DNA of 64,000 bases from an uncultured Bacteroides sp. (GCA_949289265.1 CASENE010000001.1:43099-107098); one strand, 5' to 3'. Counted from the first letter of the stretch, positions 43,472-54,738 are shown. Numbers and translations: made by a program. Notes: generated by a model from the sequence alone, not told the origin.

Positions 43472-46400
43472 TTAGCGTCCGGCGGCGGCGACTTCGCTGG
43501 GCGGCATGCCGAACTGGCGCTTGAAGCTGCGCGAGAAGTTGGCCGGCGACGAGCTGCCCACCTGGTAGCATACTTCGGTCACGGTGTACCGGCCCGTCTT
43601 CAGCAGTTCCATGGCCGTGTTCATGCGGTAGGTGCTCAGGAAGTTCTGGGGCGTCTGCCCGGTCAGTGCTTTCACCTTGGCGTAGAGCGTGCTGTAGCTG
43701 ATGCAGAGTTCCTGGGCCAGGGTATTGATGCTGAACTCGCCGTCGGCCAGATGGGCGTCCAGTTGGGCATAGAGCTTGCTCAGGAAGTGGCGTTCGCCCT
43801 CGTCCAGCGGCACGTCCTGTCCGGGCTGCTCGCGCAGGCTCTTCGAGGTCAGCCCCGCCACGGCTTGTTGTATCCTCCGGCGGTTCTCCAGCAAATTCTC
43901 TACGACCGCTTGCAGATAGAAGGGGTCGAAAGGTTTGCCCACGTAGGCATCGGCTCCCTGTTTCAGGCCTTCGATGCGTTCGTCCAGGTTGCCTTTGGCC
44001 GTGAGCAGCACGACGGGGATGTGGGCCAGGTCGGGGTTCGACTTGAGGGTGCGGCACATCCGGTAGCCGTCCATGCGGGGCATGACCACGTCGCTCACCA
44101 CCAGGTCGGTGGGATTGGCCGTCAGCCATTCCAGCGCCTCTTCGCCGTTCTGTACGGCCACCACGTTGTAGCGCGGCATCAGCAGAGTCCGCAGGTATTC
44201 GCGCACCTCCACATCGTCTTCGGCCACGAGCAACGTGTGTGTCTTCCGGCAGGTCTGTTTCGCCGGGGGCGGGCAGGCGGGCGTAGGGAGAGGGGGCAGG
44301 GCGTTGGCTAGGAGGTGCTCGTTGTCGTTGTAGGCAGCGACTGGTTGCGGCAGGCTGATGGTGAAGCAAGAGCCCTGCGGGTGGTTGGGGGCGTAGCTGA
44401 TGCGGCCCTTGTGCAGCTGTGCCAGGTGTTGTGCGTAGTGCAGTCCCACCCCTTTCCCGTTCACGTCGGGGTGCAGCCTGTCGGCGTCCAGTCGCTCGAA
44501 ACGGCCGAACAGCTGTTCTTGCTTTTCGGGTGGGATGCCTTGGCCCGTGTCGCACACGTGGATGCGGGCCGTCTGTCCGTCGCCCTCCACCGCCAGGCCG
44601 ATGTGTCCGCCGCGTGGCGTATATTTGATGGCGTTGCTGATGAGATTATACAGCATCTTCTCTACTTTTTCTGCATCGAAGCAGGCTTTTACCTCAGCGT
44701 CCGCGTGTATGTCCAGGGCGAGTCCCTTCTCGTGTATGGCAAAGCGGAAGTTTTCGGCCAGCGTGCGGACAAAGCCTGCCAGGTCGGCCGGGGCGGCCTG
44801 CAGGCGTTTCTCGTCTTTTTCGCTCTGGTTCGAGTCCACTATCTGGGTGCTCAGGCGCATCAGGCGGTCGGCGTTGCGCTGCATGGTGCCAATCAGGGCG
44901 CGGCCGTGTCCGCTCAGGGTGTTGTCCTTGGCCAGTTCCTGCAGGGGCGCGTAGATGAGGGTGAGCGGCGTACGGAACTCGTGGGAGATGTTGGTCACGA
45001 AGTCCACGTGTTCCTGGTTCAGCTCTTTTTCGCGTTCGGTCAGCGCCAGCCTTTCTTTTTGCATCTTCCAGCGGAGCAAGAGCCACACACCCAGACACAG
45101 CAGGGCGAGTCCCGTCAGGGCATAGAGGCCGAGCGCCCAGGCTGAGGCCCACGGGGCGGGATGGATGGTGATGGGCAGGGCGAGCTCGGGCTGGCTCCAC
45201 TGTCCGTCCAGTTTCTTCACTCGGACGCGGAAAACGTAGTCGCCGGGAGGCAAGTTGGGGTAGGAGGCACGTGTGTTGTTGCCGGCATCGTTCCACTTCC
45301 GCTCGAAGCCGTCGAGGCGGTAGGCGTAATGGAGGAACGAACCCGACTCGAAGCTGAGGCCTGAGTAATAAAACGTCACTCCGTTATCCGGATAATGCAG
45401 CTCCAGTTTGTTGCCGACGTCGTCCAGCGGTTCTCCGTTGATGAGGACGCGGTCGAAGGACAGGGGGATGTCTCTGACGGCGGCTTTCACCCGGTCGGGA
45501 TAGACGATGGTGACGCTGCCCTGCCCGCCGAAGAACAAGCGCCCGTCGGGCGTGGTGGCGGCGCAGTTGAGGGAATAGAGCTTGCCGTTCTGGAAGTGTG
45601 GGTCGTAGAGATACGAGCACGACTGAGTCTGCCGGTCGTACTTGTTGATACCCGTGGAGGTACTGAACCAAATGTTTCCTTCCTTGTCCTCAGTGATAGA
45701 CTTGATGTTGTTGTCCAGCAGGCCCGTGCCGGTGTCAAACTGTCTCACTTCTTGCGTCTGCGGGTCGTAGTAGGTTAGGCCGGCGTTGTAGGTGCCTATC
45801 CAGTAGGCTTTGTTGCGGTCGATGTGCACGCTGTTGGGGTTGAGGGCCGGCACGTCCAGGGGGAAGAACTGGCGGTCGTCGCCGAACTCGTAGATGCCGT
45901 TGTTTGTGGTGTAGAGAAACATCTTGCCTGAGGGCTGTACGGACCACAGGGTCGAAAAGGCCACGCCGTCGGGCGCGTTCTTGTAGCTGAGGCTTCCGTC
46001 GGGGTGGATGATGGCAAAGCGGTCGGTGAGCGTGGCCCAGATATTGCCCTCGCGGTCTTCGCACACGGCGAATACATTGCCCTGGAAACGGAAGCTGCGC
46101 CTGAGCGTGGGCCTTCCGTTTGAAAGCGTGTAGTGGTTCAGGCGGTCGTAGGGGTTAATGGTCCACAATGTTCCCTTCGAGTCGATGAGCAGGCAGCCAT
46201 AGGGTCCGTCGTGCGCGTCGTGGTACAGCAGGCGTTCGTCCTCCATGTCATAGCAGGCCAGGTCGTTGCTGGTGCGCATCCAGAGGTACCCTTCCCGGTC
46301 TACGGCGATGTTCCGGATGATGGGGTCGGTCAGGAAGTCTTGCACCGAGGTGAGCGATTCGTAGAAGAACTGCGCGGGATAGAACTTCACGCCCGTGTGG

Positions 46401-47368
46401 GTGTCGGATAGCCAGATGTTTTGTCGTGAATCCACGAAGCAGACATATTGCTTGTCCGTCAGCCGCTGCTGGCGGTGCAGGGGGGTGAGCGTTCCGGCCC
46501 GTTTGTCGTAACAGAACATGCCCTGTCCTCCCACGCCGATGAGCAGGCACGAGTCGCGGTAGACCTGCAGGAAGTGTATGGGGCCACGTCGACGCAGGCC
46601 TTTCAGGGCGGCGGGCAACGGACGTTCTTGCGGGATGTGGGCGCCGGTGCGGTAGCAGCGTATGTCCCGTTGCGTCACCAGCCAGATATCGCCGTCGGAG
46701 TCCTTGGCCAGGAGTTCGGCGGGGGCGGTCAAGGGCAAGGTCTGTTGCAGGCGCAGGTCATTGTCCAAAATATAAATAAGGTGTCCCGACTGGGGCGTAC
46801 TGTTGGCCACCCACACCTGTCCGTTGCCGGACACGGCCAACACCTGGGCCAGGCTCAGTCCGTTGCGTACGAAGCGTGCCTCTTCCTGCAGGTGTTGTTT
46901 GTTGATTTTGGCAATGCCGTTGCGGTCGGATACGATGAGGTGTTCCACGTCCAGGTCGGCCAGTTGGGGAATCAGGTGGAAGCCGTTGTTGGGCAGGTGC
47001 CTGAAGCGGCCGCGCTCCCTGACGCTCAGTCCGCACTCCGTGCCTATCCACAGCCGGCCTTCGGCATCGGTCATCAGGGTCTTGATGTCGTCGTTGTTCA
47101 GCCCTGCGGAGTCCCTTTGCGAGTAATAGGTCAGGTAGTTGCTGCCGCTGAAGCGGTTCAGTCCGTGCGTGGTGCCTATCCAGATGTAGCCCTGGCTATC
47201 TTCGGTCAGAGCGGTGACGTATTGGCTGGAGAGTTGGTCGGAGGTGGTATACTGCGCGTGCAGTCCTGCGGGCAGGCCGACGGGCAGGAGGAGCAGGAGC
47301 AAGGTGTACAGCCGCGCGAAGGCCCAAGGTAGCCGGCGGCGGTTCGGAAGACTCGTCTCATGGTTCAT
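43472..47368 (-). CDS. Hybrid two-component system sensor/regulator (HTCS)
   Basis: 1298 residues with signal peptide (about 1-38). A periplasmic two-component-regulator beta-propeller (about 40-660, repeated GYIWIGT/GNIWFSTSTG blades) and Y_Y_Y domain (about 665-730) precede a membrane helix (about 736-765). HisKA follows with phospho-His in NISHEFRTPL near residue 796, then a HATPase (DTGQGIPPEKQ, GKGVGLHYAQ), a receiver domain (Asp near 1092 in VVSDVVMPRMDG) and a C-terminal AraC HTH (about 1195-1298). HTCS proteins sense oligosaccharides and activate polysaccharide-utilisation genes. It is divergent from the esterase/GH3 genes, which are its likely targets. Confidence 0.96.
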   Translation of the reverse strand: MNHETSLPNRRRLPWAFARLYTLLLLLLPVGLPAGLHAQYTTSDQLSSQYVTALTEDSQGYIWIGTTHGLNRFSGSNYLTYYSQRDSAGLNNDDIKTLMTDAEGRLWIGTECGLSVRERGRFRHLPNNGFHLIPQLADLDVEHLIVSDRNGIAKINKQHLQEEARFVRNGLSLAQVLAVSGNGQVWVANSTPQSGHLIYILDNDLRLQQTLPLTAPAELLAKDSDGDIWLVTQRDIRCYRTGAHIPQERPLPAALKGLRRRGPIHFLQVYRDSCLLIGVGGQGMFCYDKRAGTLTPLHRQQRLTDKQYVCFVDSRQNIWLSDTHTGVKFYPAQFFYESLTSVQDFLTDPIIRNIAVDREGYLWMRTSNDLACYDMEDERLLYHDAHDGPYGCLLIDSKGTLWTINPYDRLNHYTLSNGRPTLRRSFRFQGNVFAVCEDREGNIWATLTDRFAIIHPDGSLSYKNAPDGVAFSTLWSVQPSGKMFLYTTNNGIYEFGDDRQFFPLDVPALNPNSVHIDRNKAYWIGTYNAGLTYYDPQTQEVRQFDTGTGLLDNNIKSITEDKEGNIWFSTSTGINKYDRQTQSCSYLYDPHFQNGKLYSLNCAATTPDGRLFFGGQGSVTIVYPDRVKAAVRDIPLSFDRVLINGEPLDDVGNKLELHYPDNGVTFYYSGLSFESGSFLHYAYRLDGFERKWNDAGNNTRASYPNLPPGDYVFRVRVKKLDGQWSQPELALPITIHPAPWASAWALGLYALTGLALLCLGVWLLLRWKMQKERLALTEREKELNQEHVDFVTNISHEFRTPLTLIYAPLQELAKDNTLSGHGRALIGTMQRNADRLMRLSTQIVDSNQSEKDEKRLQAAPADLAGFVRTLAENFRFAIHEKGLALDIHADAEVKACFDAEKVEKMLYNLISNAIKYTPRGGHIGLAVEGDGQTARIHVCDTGQGIPPEKQEQLFGRFERLDADRLHPDVNGKGVGLHYAQHLAQLHKGRISYAPNHPQGSCFTISLPQPVAAYNDNEHLLANALPPLPTPACPPPAKQTCRKTHTLLVAEDDVEVREYLRTLLMPRYNVVAVQNGEEALEWLTANPTDLVVSDVVMPRMDGYRMCRTLKSNPDLAHIPVVLLTAKGNLDERIEGLKQGADAYVGKPFDPFYLQAVVENLLENRRRIQQAVAGLTSKSLREQPGQDVPLDEGERHFLSKLYAQLDAHLADGEFSINTLAQELCISYSTLYAKVKALTGQTPQNFLSTYRMNTAMELLKTGRYTVTEVCYQVGSSSPANFSRSFKRQFGMPPSEVAAAGR

Positions 47369-47450
47369 GGGCGCAAGTTAGGCAGAAATGCGGTAATACG
47401 CAAGAAAAACCCCCGAAATCCCTCCTCAAGGCTTTATGAACGGCTGTTCT

Positions 47451-47513
47451 GAAGATACTGACAAGCGGCAAGAAGGTGCTGACAAGCGAAAAGAAGATGG
47501 TGCAAAAGCGTTT
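47451..47513. promoter_or_regulatory. Three 21-bp direct repeats, candidate HTCS/AraC operator
   Basis: Contiguous 21-base repeats start at 47451, 47472 and 47493, with shared word GAAGRTRCTGACAAGCG (third copy more degenerate, GAAGATGGTGCAAAAGCG). They lie in the divergent control region between the HTCS gene and the first esterase, on the same helical face. AraC-type dimers bind direct repeats spaced about two turns apart, so this is the likely binding site. Confidence 0.6.
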
Positions 47514-47565
47514 TGGGGCAGGTTGGCGAATTTTGCAGAAACGAAACCCGAAGAAACTACGTATC

Positions 47566-49233
47566 ATGAAAGCAATCCCTTCACTCCGATTTTCCGGCGG
47601 CCTCGTCCTGTGGTTGTGGACGGGGATGTGCCTGGCTGCTTTGGCGGCCTGCTCGTCTCCCGCGGGCGGCGGCCGGACTGCGGCGCAAGCCGACGAACAG
47701 CAACTGTACATTGGCGACTCTATCGCCGTGGCCCGGACTCAGTATGGCCAAGTGCGCGGCTACATCCTGCGCGACATCTATACCTTCCGCGGCATTCCCT
47801 ACGGCGCCAGCACGGCGGGCAGCAACCGCTTCATGCCGCCCCGCGAACCCGAACCTTGGGAGGGCATCCGTCCCGCCGTCTTTTGGGGGGCTTCGGCTCC
47901 GCAGCTGACCGAGGGGAAATACCGCAACGATTACAACACCTTCAGCGACCATTGGAACTATTACGACGTGGGCGAGGACTGCCTGATGCTCAACGTCTGG
48001 ACGCCTGCATTGGCCGACGGCAAGAAGCGCCCGGTGCTGGTGTGGCTGCACGGGGGCGGATTCACCAACGGCAATGCCTACGAGCAAGACGGTTACAACG
48101 GCGAGAACCTGAGCCGCTACGGCGACATTGTCTTTGTGTCCCTCAACCATCGCTTGGGCCCCATCGGCTTCAGCGACTTCTCGGCCGTGGACAAGAAGTT
48201 TGCCGAGTCGGGAAACGTGGGCATCCTGGACGTGGTGGCCGGACTGAAGTGGGTGCACAACAACATCGAGGCCTTCGGCGGCGACCCTGCCAACGTCACC
48301 ATCATGGGGCAGAGCGGCGGAGGAGCCAAAGTCTGCACGCTGGTGGCCATGGCCGAGACCAAGGGCCTTGTGCACAAGGGCGTGGCCCTGAGCGGCAACA
48401 TCACCGGGGCCATCGACAGCCGCTATAGCGCCGGCTTGGGCCGCTACATCCTGAAAGAGGCCGGCCTGAAGCCCGGACAGATGGCGAAGCTGCAGCAGAT
48501 GCCTTGGCACGACTACATCGAGTTGGCCAATCGGGCGGCGGAGAAGTATAACCGCGAGAAGGGCGGCAGCGGCATGATGCGCGGCGCCTTCGGCCCCGTG
48601 GGCGACGGGTTCCACGTGCCGATGGACGTCTTTTATGCCGACACGCACGCGCCTTCCAACAACGTGCCCATGCTGTTCTGCACCACCAACTGCGAGTTCT
48701 CGCTGAGCCGCACCGACGCTGCGCTCGAGCAGATGACGCGCGAGCAGTTGCTGGAGTGGGTGGGCCGGATGAAGGGGGCTGACAAGGCAAAGGCCCTCGT
48801 CGACGCCTACGACCGGGCTTTCCCCGGCAAGAAACCCATCGAACTGCTGGGGCTTATCCTGAGCGCGCGCGACAAAGTGATTGCCGCGGCCAACGCCAAG
48901 GCCCGCCAGGACGCTCCCGTCTACCTGGCCTGGTTCGGTTGGAATCCGCCCTTGTTCGACGGACGCATGCGCGCCTTCCATTGCCTCGACATCAGTTTCT
49001 GGCTGAAGAACACCGACGTGATGCTGACGCACACCGGCGGAGGCAGCCGTCCGCGCGCCTTGTCCGACAAGATGGCCGACGCCCTGCTGAGCTTCATGCG
49101 CACGGGCAATCCCAACTGCGACGCCCTGCCCCATTGGCCCGAATATACGCCCGAAGAGGGAGCCACCATGCTGCTGAACGACACCTGCAGCGTGGCCTAC
49201 GACCCCGACCGCGAGGCACGCAAAGCTCTCTGA
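47566..49233 (+). CDS. Type B carboxylesterase lipoprotein
   Basis: 555 residues from MKAIPSLRFSGGLVLW; the earlier in-frame Met at 47476 falls inside the operator repeats and is rejected. It has a lipoprotein signal with lipobox LAAC. The type B carboxylesterase fold shows FRGIPYG, EDCLMLNVWTP, oxyanion WLHGGGFTNG and a nucleophile Ser250 in MGQSGGGAK. The C-terminal His is probably in the LTHTGGGSRP segment. It probably removes acyl or aryl esters from plant or host glycans or small molecules at the cell surface. It is the first gene of the set facing the HTCS, with related esterases downstream. Confidence 0.9.
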   Translation: MKAIPSLRFSGGLVLWLWTGMCLAALAACSSPAGGGRTAAQADEQQLYIGDSIAVARTQYGQVRGYILRDIYTFRGIPYGASTAGSNRFMPPREPEPWEGIRPAVFWGASAPQLTEGKYRNDYNTFSDHWNYYDVGEDCLMLNVWTPALADGKKRPVLVWLHGGGFTNGNAYEQDGYNGENLSRYGDIVFVSLNHRLGPIGFSDFSAVDKKFAESGNVGILDVVAGLKWVHNNIEAFGGDPANVTIMGQSGGGAKVCTLVAMAETKGLVHKGVALSGNITGAIDSRYSAGLGRYILKEAGLKPGQMAKLQQMPWHDYIELANRAAEKYNREKGGSGMMRGAFGPVGDGFHVPMDVFYADTHAPSNNVPMLFCTTNCEFSLSRTDAALEQMTREQLLEWVGRMKGADKAKALVDAYDRAFPGKKPIELLGLILSARDKVIAAANAKARQDAPVYLAWFGWNPPLFDGRMRAFHCLDISFWLKNTDVMLTHTGGGSRPRALSDKMADALLSFMRTGNPNCDALPHWPEYTPEEGATMLLNDTCSVAYDPDREARKAL

Positions 49234-49347
49234 CCGGGGATTCCTGCAGAACCGGCAGCCGTCCCTTGCGCGTGGTTCGCCCGGGGCGGAACGTCGATAT
49301 CTTTCGACCGAATGATTCATCCAATAACCTATAATAAGAACAAAACA

Positions 49348-51717
49348 ATGAAAAGTATGATTCGCATGTTCGGCCTCGGTCTGGCCGCTTGCTGCCTGTC
49401 GGTCTCGGTCGCGCAGGCGCAAGTGAAGCTGAGCGCCGACAACATTGACGAGGTCATCGGCCAGATGACCTTGGAAGAGAAAGTACGCATGTGCATTGGC
49501 TGCGGCATGGCCATGGGCGACGACGCAAAGTTTCCCGGCACGGCCGGACGCACCTACGACATCCCGCGCCTGGGCATCCCCTCGGTCTACATGGCCGACG
49601 GCCCGCACCGCCTGGCCATGGCTGTCAAGCGCGACTTCGACAGCCGTTTCTACTACACCACGGAGTTCCCTTCGGGCATGACGGTGGCCGCCACCTTCGA
49701 CCCGCAGGCCGCCTTCCGGGTGGGGGCTGCGCTGGGCGAGGAGGTAAAGGATTACGGCATGGACGTGCTGCTGGCGCCGGGAGCCAACCTGGTGCGCAAC
49801 GCCTTGTGCGGCCGTAACCACGAGTATTATTCCGAAGACCCCGTGCTGACGGGCCTGATGGCGGCCGGATACATCAACGGCGTGCAGAGCCAGGGCGTAG
49901 GCGCGTGCCTGAAGCACTTTGCCGTGAACAACCAGGAGACGAACCGCAACAACAACGACTCGCGCCTGGACCAGCGTCCGCTGCGCGAACTCTACCTGAA
50001 GGGCTTCGAGATTGCCGTGAAGCAGTCGCAACCGTGGTCCATCATGACTTCCTACAACAAGGTGAACGGCAAATACACCTGCGAGGACAAGGAACTGACG
50101 GAAGACATCCTGCGCGGAGAATGGGGATTCAAGGGCGTGGTGATGTCCGACTGGAACGCCGGTAAGGACGCCGTGGCCTCCATGGTGGCCGGCAACGACA
50201 TGTTGCAGCCCGGGCAAGACCGCCAGTACAAGGCCATCCTGGAAGCGGTGAAGAACGGCACCCTGGCCGAAGACATCGTTGACCGCAACGTGAAGCGCAT
50301 CCTGGAGCTGGTGGTGAAGTGCCACTCCTTTGCCGGATACCGCTATGCCAACGAGACCGATCTGAAGGCGCACTCCTTGGTAGACCGCGAGGTGGGAGCC
50401 GAGGGCATCGTGCTGCTGGACAACCGCCAGGCCCTGCCGCTGGCACAGGGAGTGAAGAAGGTGGCCTTGTATGGCACGACGTCGTATGACATGGTGCCCG
50501 CAGGCATGGGATTCGGCGGAACGGGACATGGATACTACACCGTGTCGCTGGTGGAAGGCATGCGCAACGCCGGTTATGTGGTGGACGCAGGCCTTGTCAA
50601 GCAATACAAGAAGCACCTGGCCGACGAGCAGAAACGTCTGTTCCCCAAGGGCATGCCGCCCTTCTCGCTGACGCCGCCCGCCCGTGCCGACGAGTTCGTG
50701 CCCACGGCCGACGAGCTGGCCAAGCAAGTGGCGGAGAACGACGTGGCCGTCCTGACGCTGGGACGCACCTGCGGCGAGGCTTCGGACCGCCGCGTGTCCG
50801 AGTTCAACCTGAAGGGCAACGAAGGCGCGCTGATAGACGCCGTGGCCCGCGCTTACCACGCTGCCGGCAAGAAGGTGGTGGTCGTCCTCAACATCTGTAG
50901 CGCCATGGAGACCGCCTCGTGGAAGGACAAGGTGGACGCCGTGGTATGCGCCTTCCAGCCCGGCGCCGAGGTGGGCAACTGCGTGGCCGACGTGCTGAGC
51001 GGACGGGTGAACCCTTCGGGCAAGCTGCCCATGACCTTCGCCGTGAAGTATGGAGACGCTCCCTCGGACGCCAACTTCCCCTACGACTACGAGTTCCAGA
51101 TGCCCGACTTCGCCATGGGCAGCGGCATGAACCTGCAGAACAAGAAGAAGAAAGAAGCAGACGCAAAGCCCAAGGAGCCGGAACGCAACGTGGATTATAC
51201 GGACTACGAGGAGGGCATCTACGTGGGCTATCGCTACTATGACACCTTCGCTCAGCCCGTGTCCTACGCCTTTGGCCACGGACTGTCCTACACCACGTTT
51301 GACTACGACATCGTGGGCTCCAGCGTGGACGGCGACCGTTGCAGCCTGCAGGTGGCCGTGACCAACACGGGCCAGCGCGCCGGTCGCGAAGCCGTGCAGC
51401 TCTATGTCAAGGCACCCGCAGGCCGTCTGGAGAAACCTGCCAAGGAACTCAAGGCCATCGGCAAGACCCGCCTGCTGCAGCCGGGCGAAAGCCAGACGCT
51501 GACGCTGGAGTGGAACACGATGGACATGGCTTCGTTCAACGAGAAGTCCAGCGCGTGGGAACTGGCCAAGGGCACCTATCAGTGGATGGTGGCCGCCTCG
51601 TCGGCCGACGTGCGCGACACGGTGGAACAACGCATCGACCGGACACGGAAGCTGAAGGTGAACGACGCCATGGCGCCCCAGGTTGAAATAAAAGTTAATC
51701 CGATGGTAAAGCGATAG
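49348..51717 (+). CDS. Glycoside hydrolase family 3 (beta-glucosidase/xylosidase-type)
   Basis: 789 residues from MKSMIRMFGLGLAACCLSVSVAQAQ (Sec signal). The GH3 N-domain has the substrate/nucleophile region GVVMSDWNAGK with Asp268, and conserved KHFAVNNQETNRN and GANLVRNALCGRNHEYYSEDP. The C-domain spans about residues 350-640 and the fibronectin III-like domain about 680-775. It hydrolyses terminal beta-linked sugars from oligosaccharides in the periplasm; the substrate could be beta-glucoside, xyloside or similar. It lies between two carboxylesterases, suggesting joint attack on an acylated glycan. Confidence 0.93.
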   Translation: MKSMIRMFGLGLAACCLSVSVAQAQVKLSADNIDEVIGQMTLEEKVRMCIGCGMAMGDDAKFPGTAGRTYDIPRLGIPSVYMADGPHRLAMAVKRDFDSRFYYTTEFPSGMTVAATFDPQAAFRVGAALGEEVKDYGMDVLLAPGANLVRNALCGRNHEYYSEDPVLTGLMAAGYINGVQSQGVGACLKHFAVNNQETNRNNNDSRLDQRPLRELYLKGFEIAVKQSQPWSIMTSYNKVNGKYTCEDKELTEDILRGEWGFKGVVMSDWNAGKDAVASMVAGNDMLQPGQDRQYKAILEAVKNGTLAEDIVDRNVKRILELVVKCHSFAGYRYANETDLKAHSLVDREVGAEGIVLLDNRQALPLAQGVKKVALYGTTSYDMVPAGMGFGGTGHGYYTVSLVEGMRNAGYVVDAGLVKQYKKHLADEQKRLFPKGMPPFSLTPPARADEFVPTADELAKQVAENDVAVLTLGRTCGEASDRRVSEFNLKGNEGALIDAVARAYHAAGKKVVVVLNICSAMETASWKDKVDAVVCAFQPGAEVGNCVADVLSGRVNPSGKLPMTFAVKYGDAPSDANFPYDYEFQMPDFAMGSGMNLQNKKKKEADAKPKEPERNVDYTDYEEGIYVGYRYYDTFAQPVSYAFGHGLSYTTFDYDIVGSSVDGDRCSLQVAVTNTGQRAGREAVQLYVKAPAGRLEKPAKELKAIGKTRLLQPGESQTLTLEWNTMDMASFNEKSSAWELAKGTYQWMVAASSADVRDTVEQRIDRTRKLKVNDAMAPQVEIKVNPMVKR

Positions 51718-51871
51718 GCTTTCCCGCGCTTTTCCGTAATTTTGGATGACCTGTCCGCCGGACGGCGGGCTGCCCGGCAGCCGCAGGACGCGTCGGCCCT
51801 TCGCCGCGAGGGGTTCCGATGCCCCGGCGGCTGCCTTGCGGCATCTCTGCAACAGGTTGGTAATGAGCCGT

Positions 51872-51960
51872 CAGTGGGACTATAGTCCCGGCCCGGTGGC
51901 ACAGTAGTCCCAGCGTACGGAGACTATAGTCCCAGGCGGCTGGCGTTATAACGCCCGGTC
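51872..51960. repeat. 22-bp tandem intergenic repeat array (array E)
   Basis: Units at 51872, 51894, 51916 and 51939 (one extra base before the last). Cores are GGGACTATAGTCCC (perfect palindrome), GGCACAGTAGTCCC, GAGACTATAGTCCC and GGCGTTATAACGCCC (also palindromic). It lies in the 292-base gap between the GH3 and second esterase genes; nothing else recognisable is in that gap. Confidence 0.85.
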
Positions 51961-52009
51961 GGCGGGGAGGGGAGAGGCGGAACAAGGACTTTTAAACACA
52001 GCAAGCGAT

Positions 52010-53422
52010 ATGAAGAAATTTTGGAAACAGACACTCTGCGCCTGCCTCTGGTGCGTGGGCGCAGCCTGGCCGGCACAGGCGCAGCAGACGCCGGTGCTGA
52101 CGGTGGACGGAGGCCGGATAGAGGGCGTCGTGGACGAGGCGGGCGTGACCGTCTACCGGGGCATCCCCTATGCCGCCCCGCCCGTGGGCGAACTGCGCTG
52201 GAAGCAGCCCCAACCCGTAGAACCCTGGCAGGGCGTGCGCCGGTGCGACACCTTTGGCAACGCCTCCCTGCAGGGCGGGCAGCAGGAAGGCTCGTTCTAC
52301 TGGAAAGAGTTCTACCAGGACGGCAACCCCGCCATGAGCGAGGACTGCCTCTATCTCAACGTCTGGACGCCTGCCGCCGGGCGCACGGACGCCGCCTTGC
52401 CGGTGATGGTGTGGATACACGGCGGGGCCTTCATGAACGGCTTCGGCCACGAGATTGAGTTCGGAGGCGACGCCTATGCCCGCAAAGGCGTGGTGCTGGT
52501 GACGATAAACTACCGCCTGGGCATGTGCGGCTTCCTGGCCCATCCGCTGCTGACGGCCGAAAACGGCGGGCGCGGCTCGGGCAACTACGGCCTCTTCGAC
52601 CAATTGGCCGCCCTGAAGTGGGTAAAGAAGAACATCGCCCAGTTTGGCGGAGACCCGGACAACGTCACTCTGTTCGGACAGAGCGCGGGTGCCGGCAGCG
52701 TGCAGGCGCTCGTCTCCTCGCCCCTGGCCAAGGGATATATCCAGCGCGCCATCATCCAGAGCGGCGGCGGGCTGGGCGGCATCATCGTCCCGCGCACGTT
52801 GCGCCAGGCCGAAGAAGAGGGCCAAGCCATGTGGGACGCCGCCGGGTTCACCACCCTCGAGGCCATGCGCGCCTGTCCGCCCGAACGCTTCGGCGAGGTG
52901 ATGGCGGCTTACATGAAGACGCAGAAGATTCCTGTCGGCCTGCCCTACGGCCCCTGTGTGGACGGGCAGCTGCTCACCGCCACCACCGACGAAACGGCCA
53001 TCGACGCCCGCCAACTGGACATCCCCTACCTGATAGGCTATACCTCGGACGACATCGACCCCGAGACCATGCGCCGCGCCGCCGTCGACTGGAGCCTCCT
53101 CCTGGAGCAGCAGGGACGCCGTCCGGCCTACGTCTATTGCTTCAGCCGCGACCTGCCGGGCGAGGACATGCCTCCCACGCCGGGCAGCTTTGGCGACATG
53201 AAGGGAGCCTTCCATTCTTCCGAGCTGTGGTACGTCTTCGGCACGCTGGACAAGTGCTGGCGGCCCATGACCGATGCCGACCGCGAGCTGAGCGAACGCA
53301 TGGTGACCTACTGGACCAACTTTGCCCGCACGGGCAATCCCAACGGCACGGGCGTGCCCCTTTGGCAGCCGTGCACCGCGCAAGACCGCCACGTGCAGAC
53401 GCTGGATGTGGCACCCCGGTAA
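52010..53422 (+). CDS. Secreted type B carboxylesterase
   Basis: 470 residues with signal peptide (MKKFWKQTLCACLWCVGAAWPAQAQ). The carboxylesterase motifs are VYRGIPYAAPPVGELRWK, SEDCLYLNVWTP, oxyanion WIHGGAFMNG and nucleophile Ser225 in FGQSAGAGS. A glutamate/histidine pair follows, the His likely in the GAFHSSELWYVF segment. It is related to but clearly distinct from the lipoprotein esterase at 47566. It probably deacylates the same class of substrate. The downstream CE1-type esterase starts 63 bases later. Confidence 0.92.
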   Translation: MKKFWKQTLCACLWCVGAAWPAQAQQTPVLTVDGGRIEGVVDEAGVTVYRGIPYAAPPVGELRWKQPQPVEPWQGVRRCDTFGNASLQGGQQEGSFYWKEFYQDGNPAMSEDCLYLNVWTPAAGRTDAALPVMVWIHGGAFMNGFGHEIEFGGDAYARKGVVLVTINYRLGMCGFLAHPLLTAENGGRGSGNYGLFDQLAALKWVKKNIAQFGGDPDNVTLFGQSAGAGSVQALVSSPLAKGYIQRAIIQSGGGLGGIIVPRTLRQAEEEGQAMWDAAGFTTLEAMRACPPERFGEVMAAYMKTQKIPVGLPYGPCVDGQLLTATTDETAIDARQLDIPYLIGYTSDDIDPETMRRAAVDWSLLLEQQGRRPAYVYCFSRDLPGEDMPPTPGSFGDMKGAFHSSELWYVFGTLDKCWRPMTDADRELSERMVTYWTNFARTGNPNGTGVPLWQPCTAQDRHVQTLDVAPR

Positions 53423-53473
53423 GCCGGACAGACCGGATACTTCGGACATATTTAATTCTTACATAATCTTTAA

Positions 53474-54715
<1,242 letters not shown>

Positions 54716-54738
54716 GGCGCTCCGCTCCCTGTGCATAC

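Noticed and set aside
47581-51852. 1423-residue open frame on the minus strand opposite the esterase/GH3 genes
   Set aside because: It is antisense to two well-supported enzymes, rich in Ala/Gly/His/Val and without any domain; such frames arise from codon bias in GC-rich DNA.
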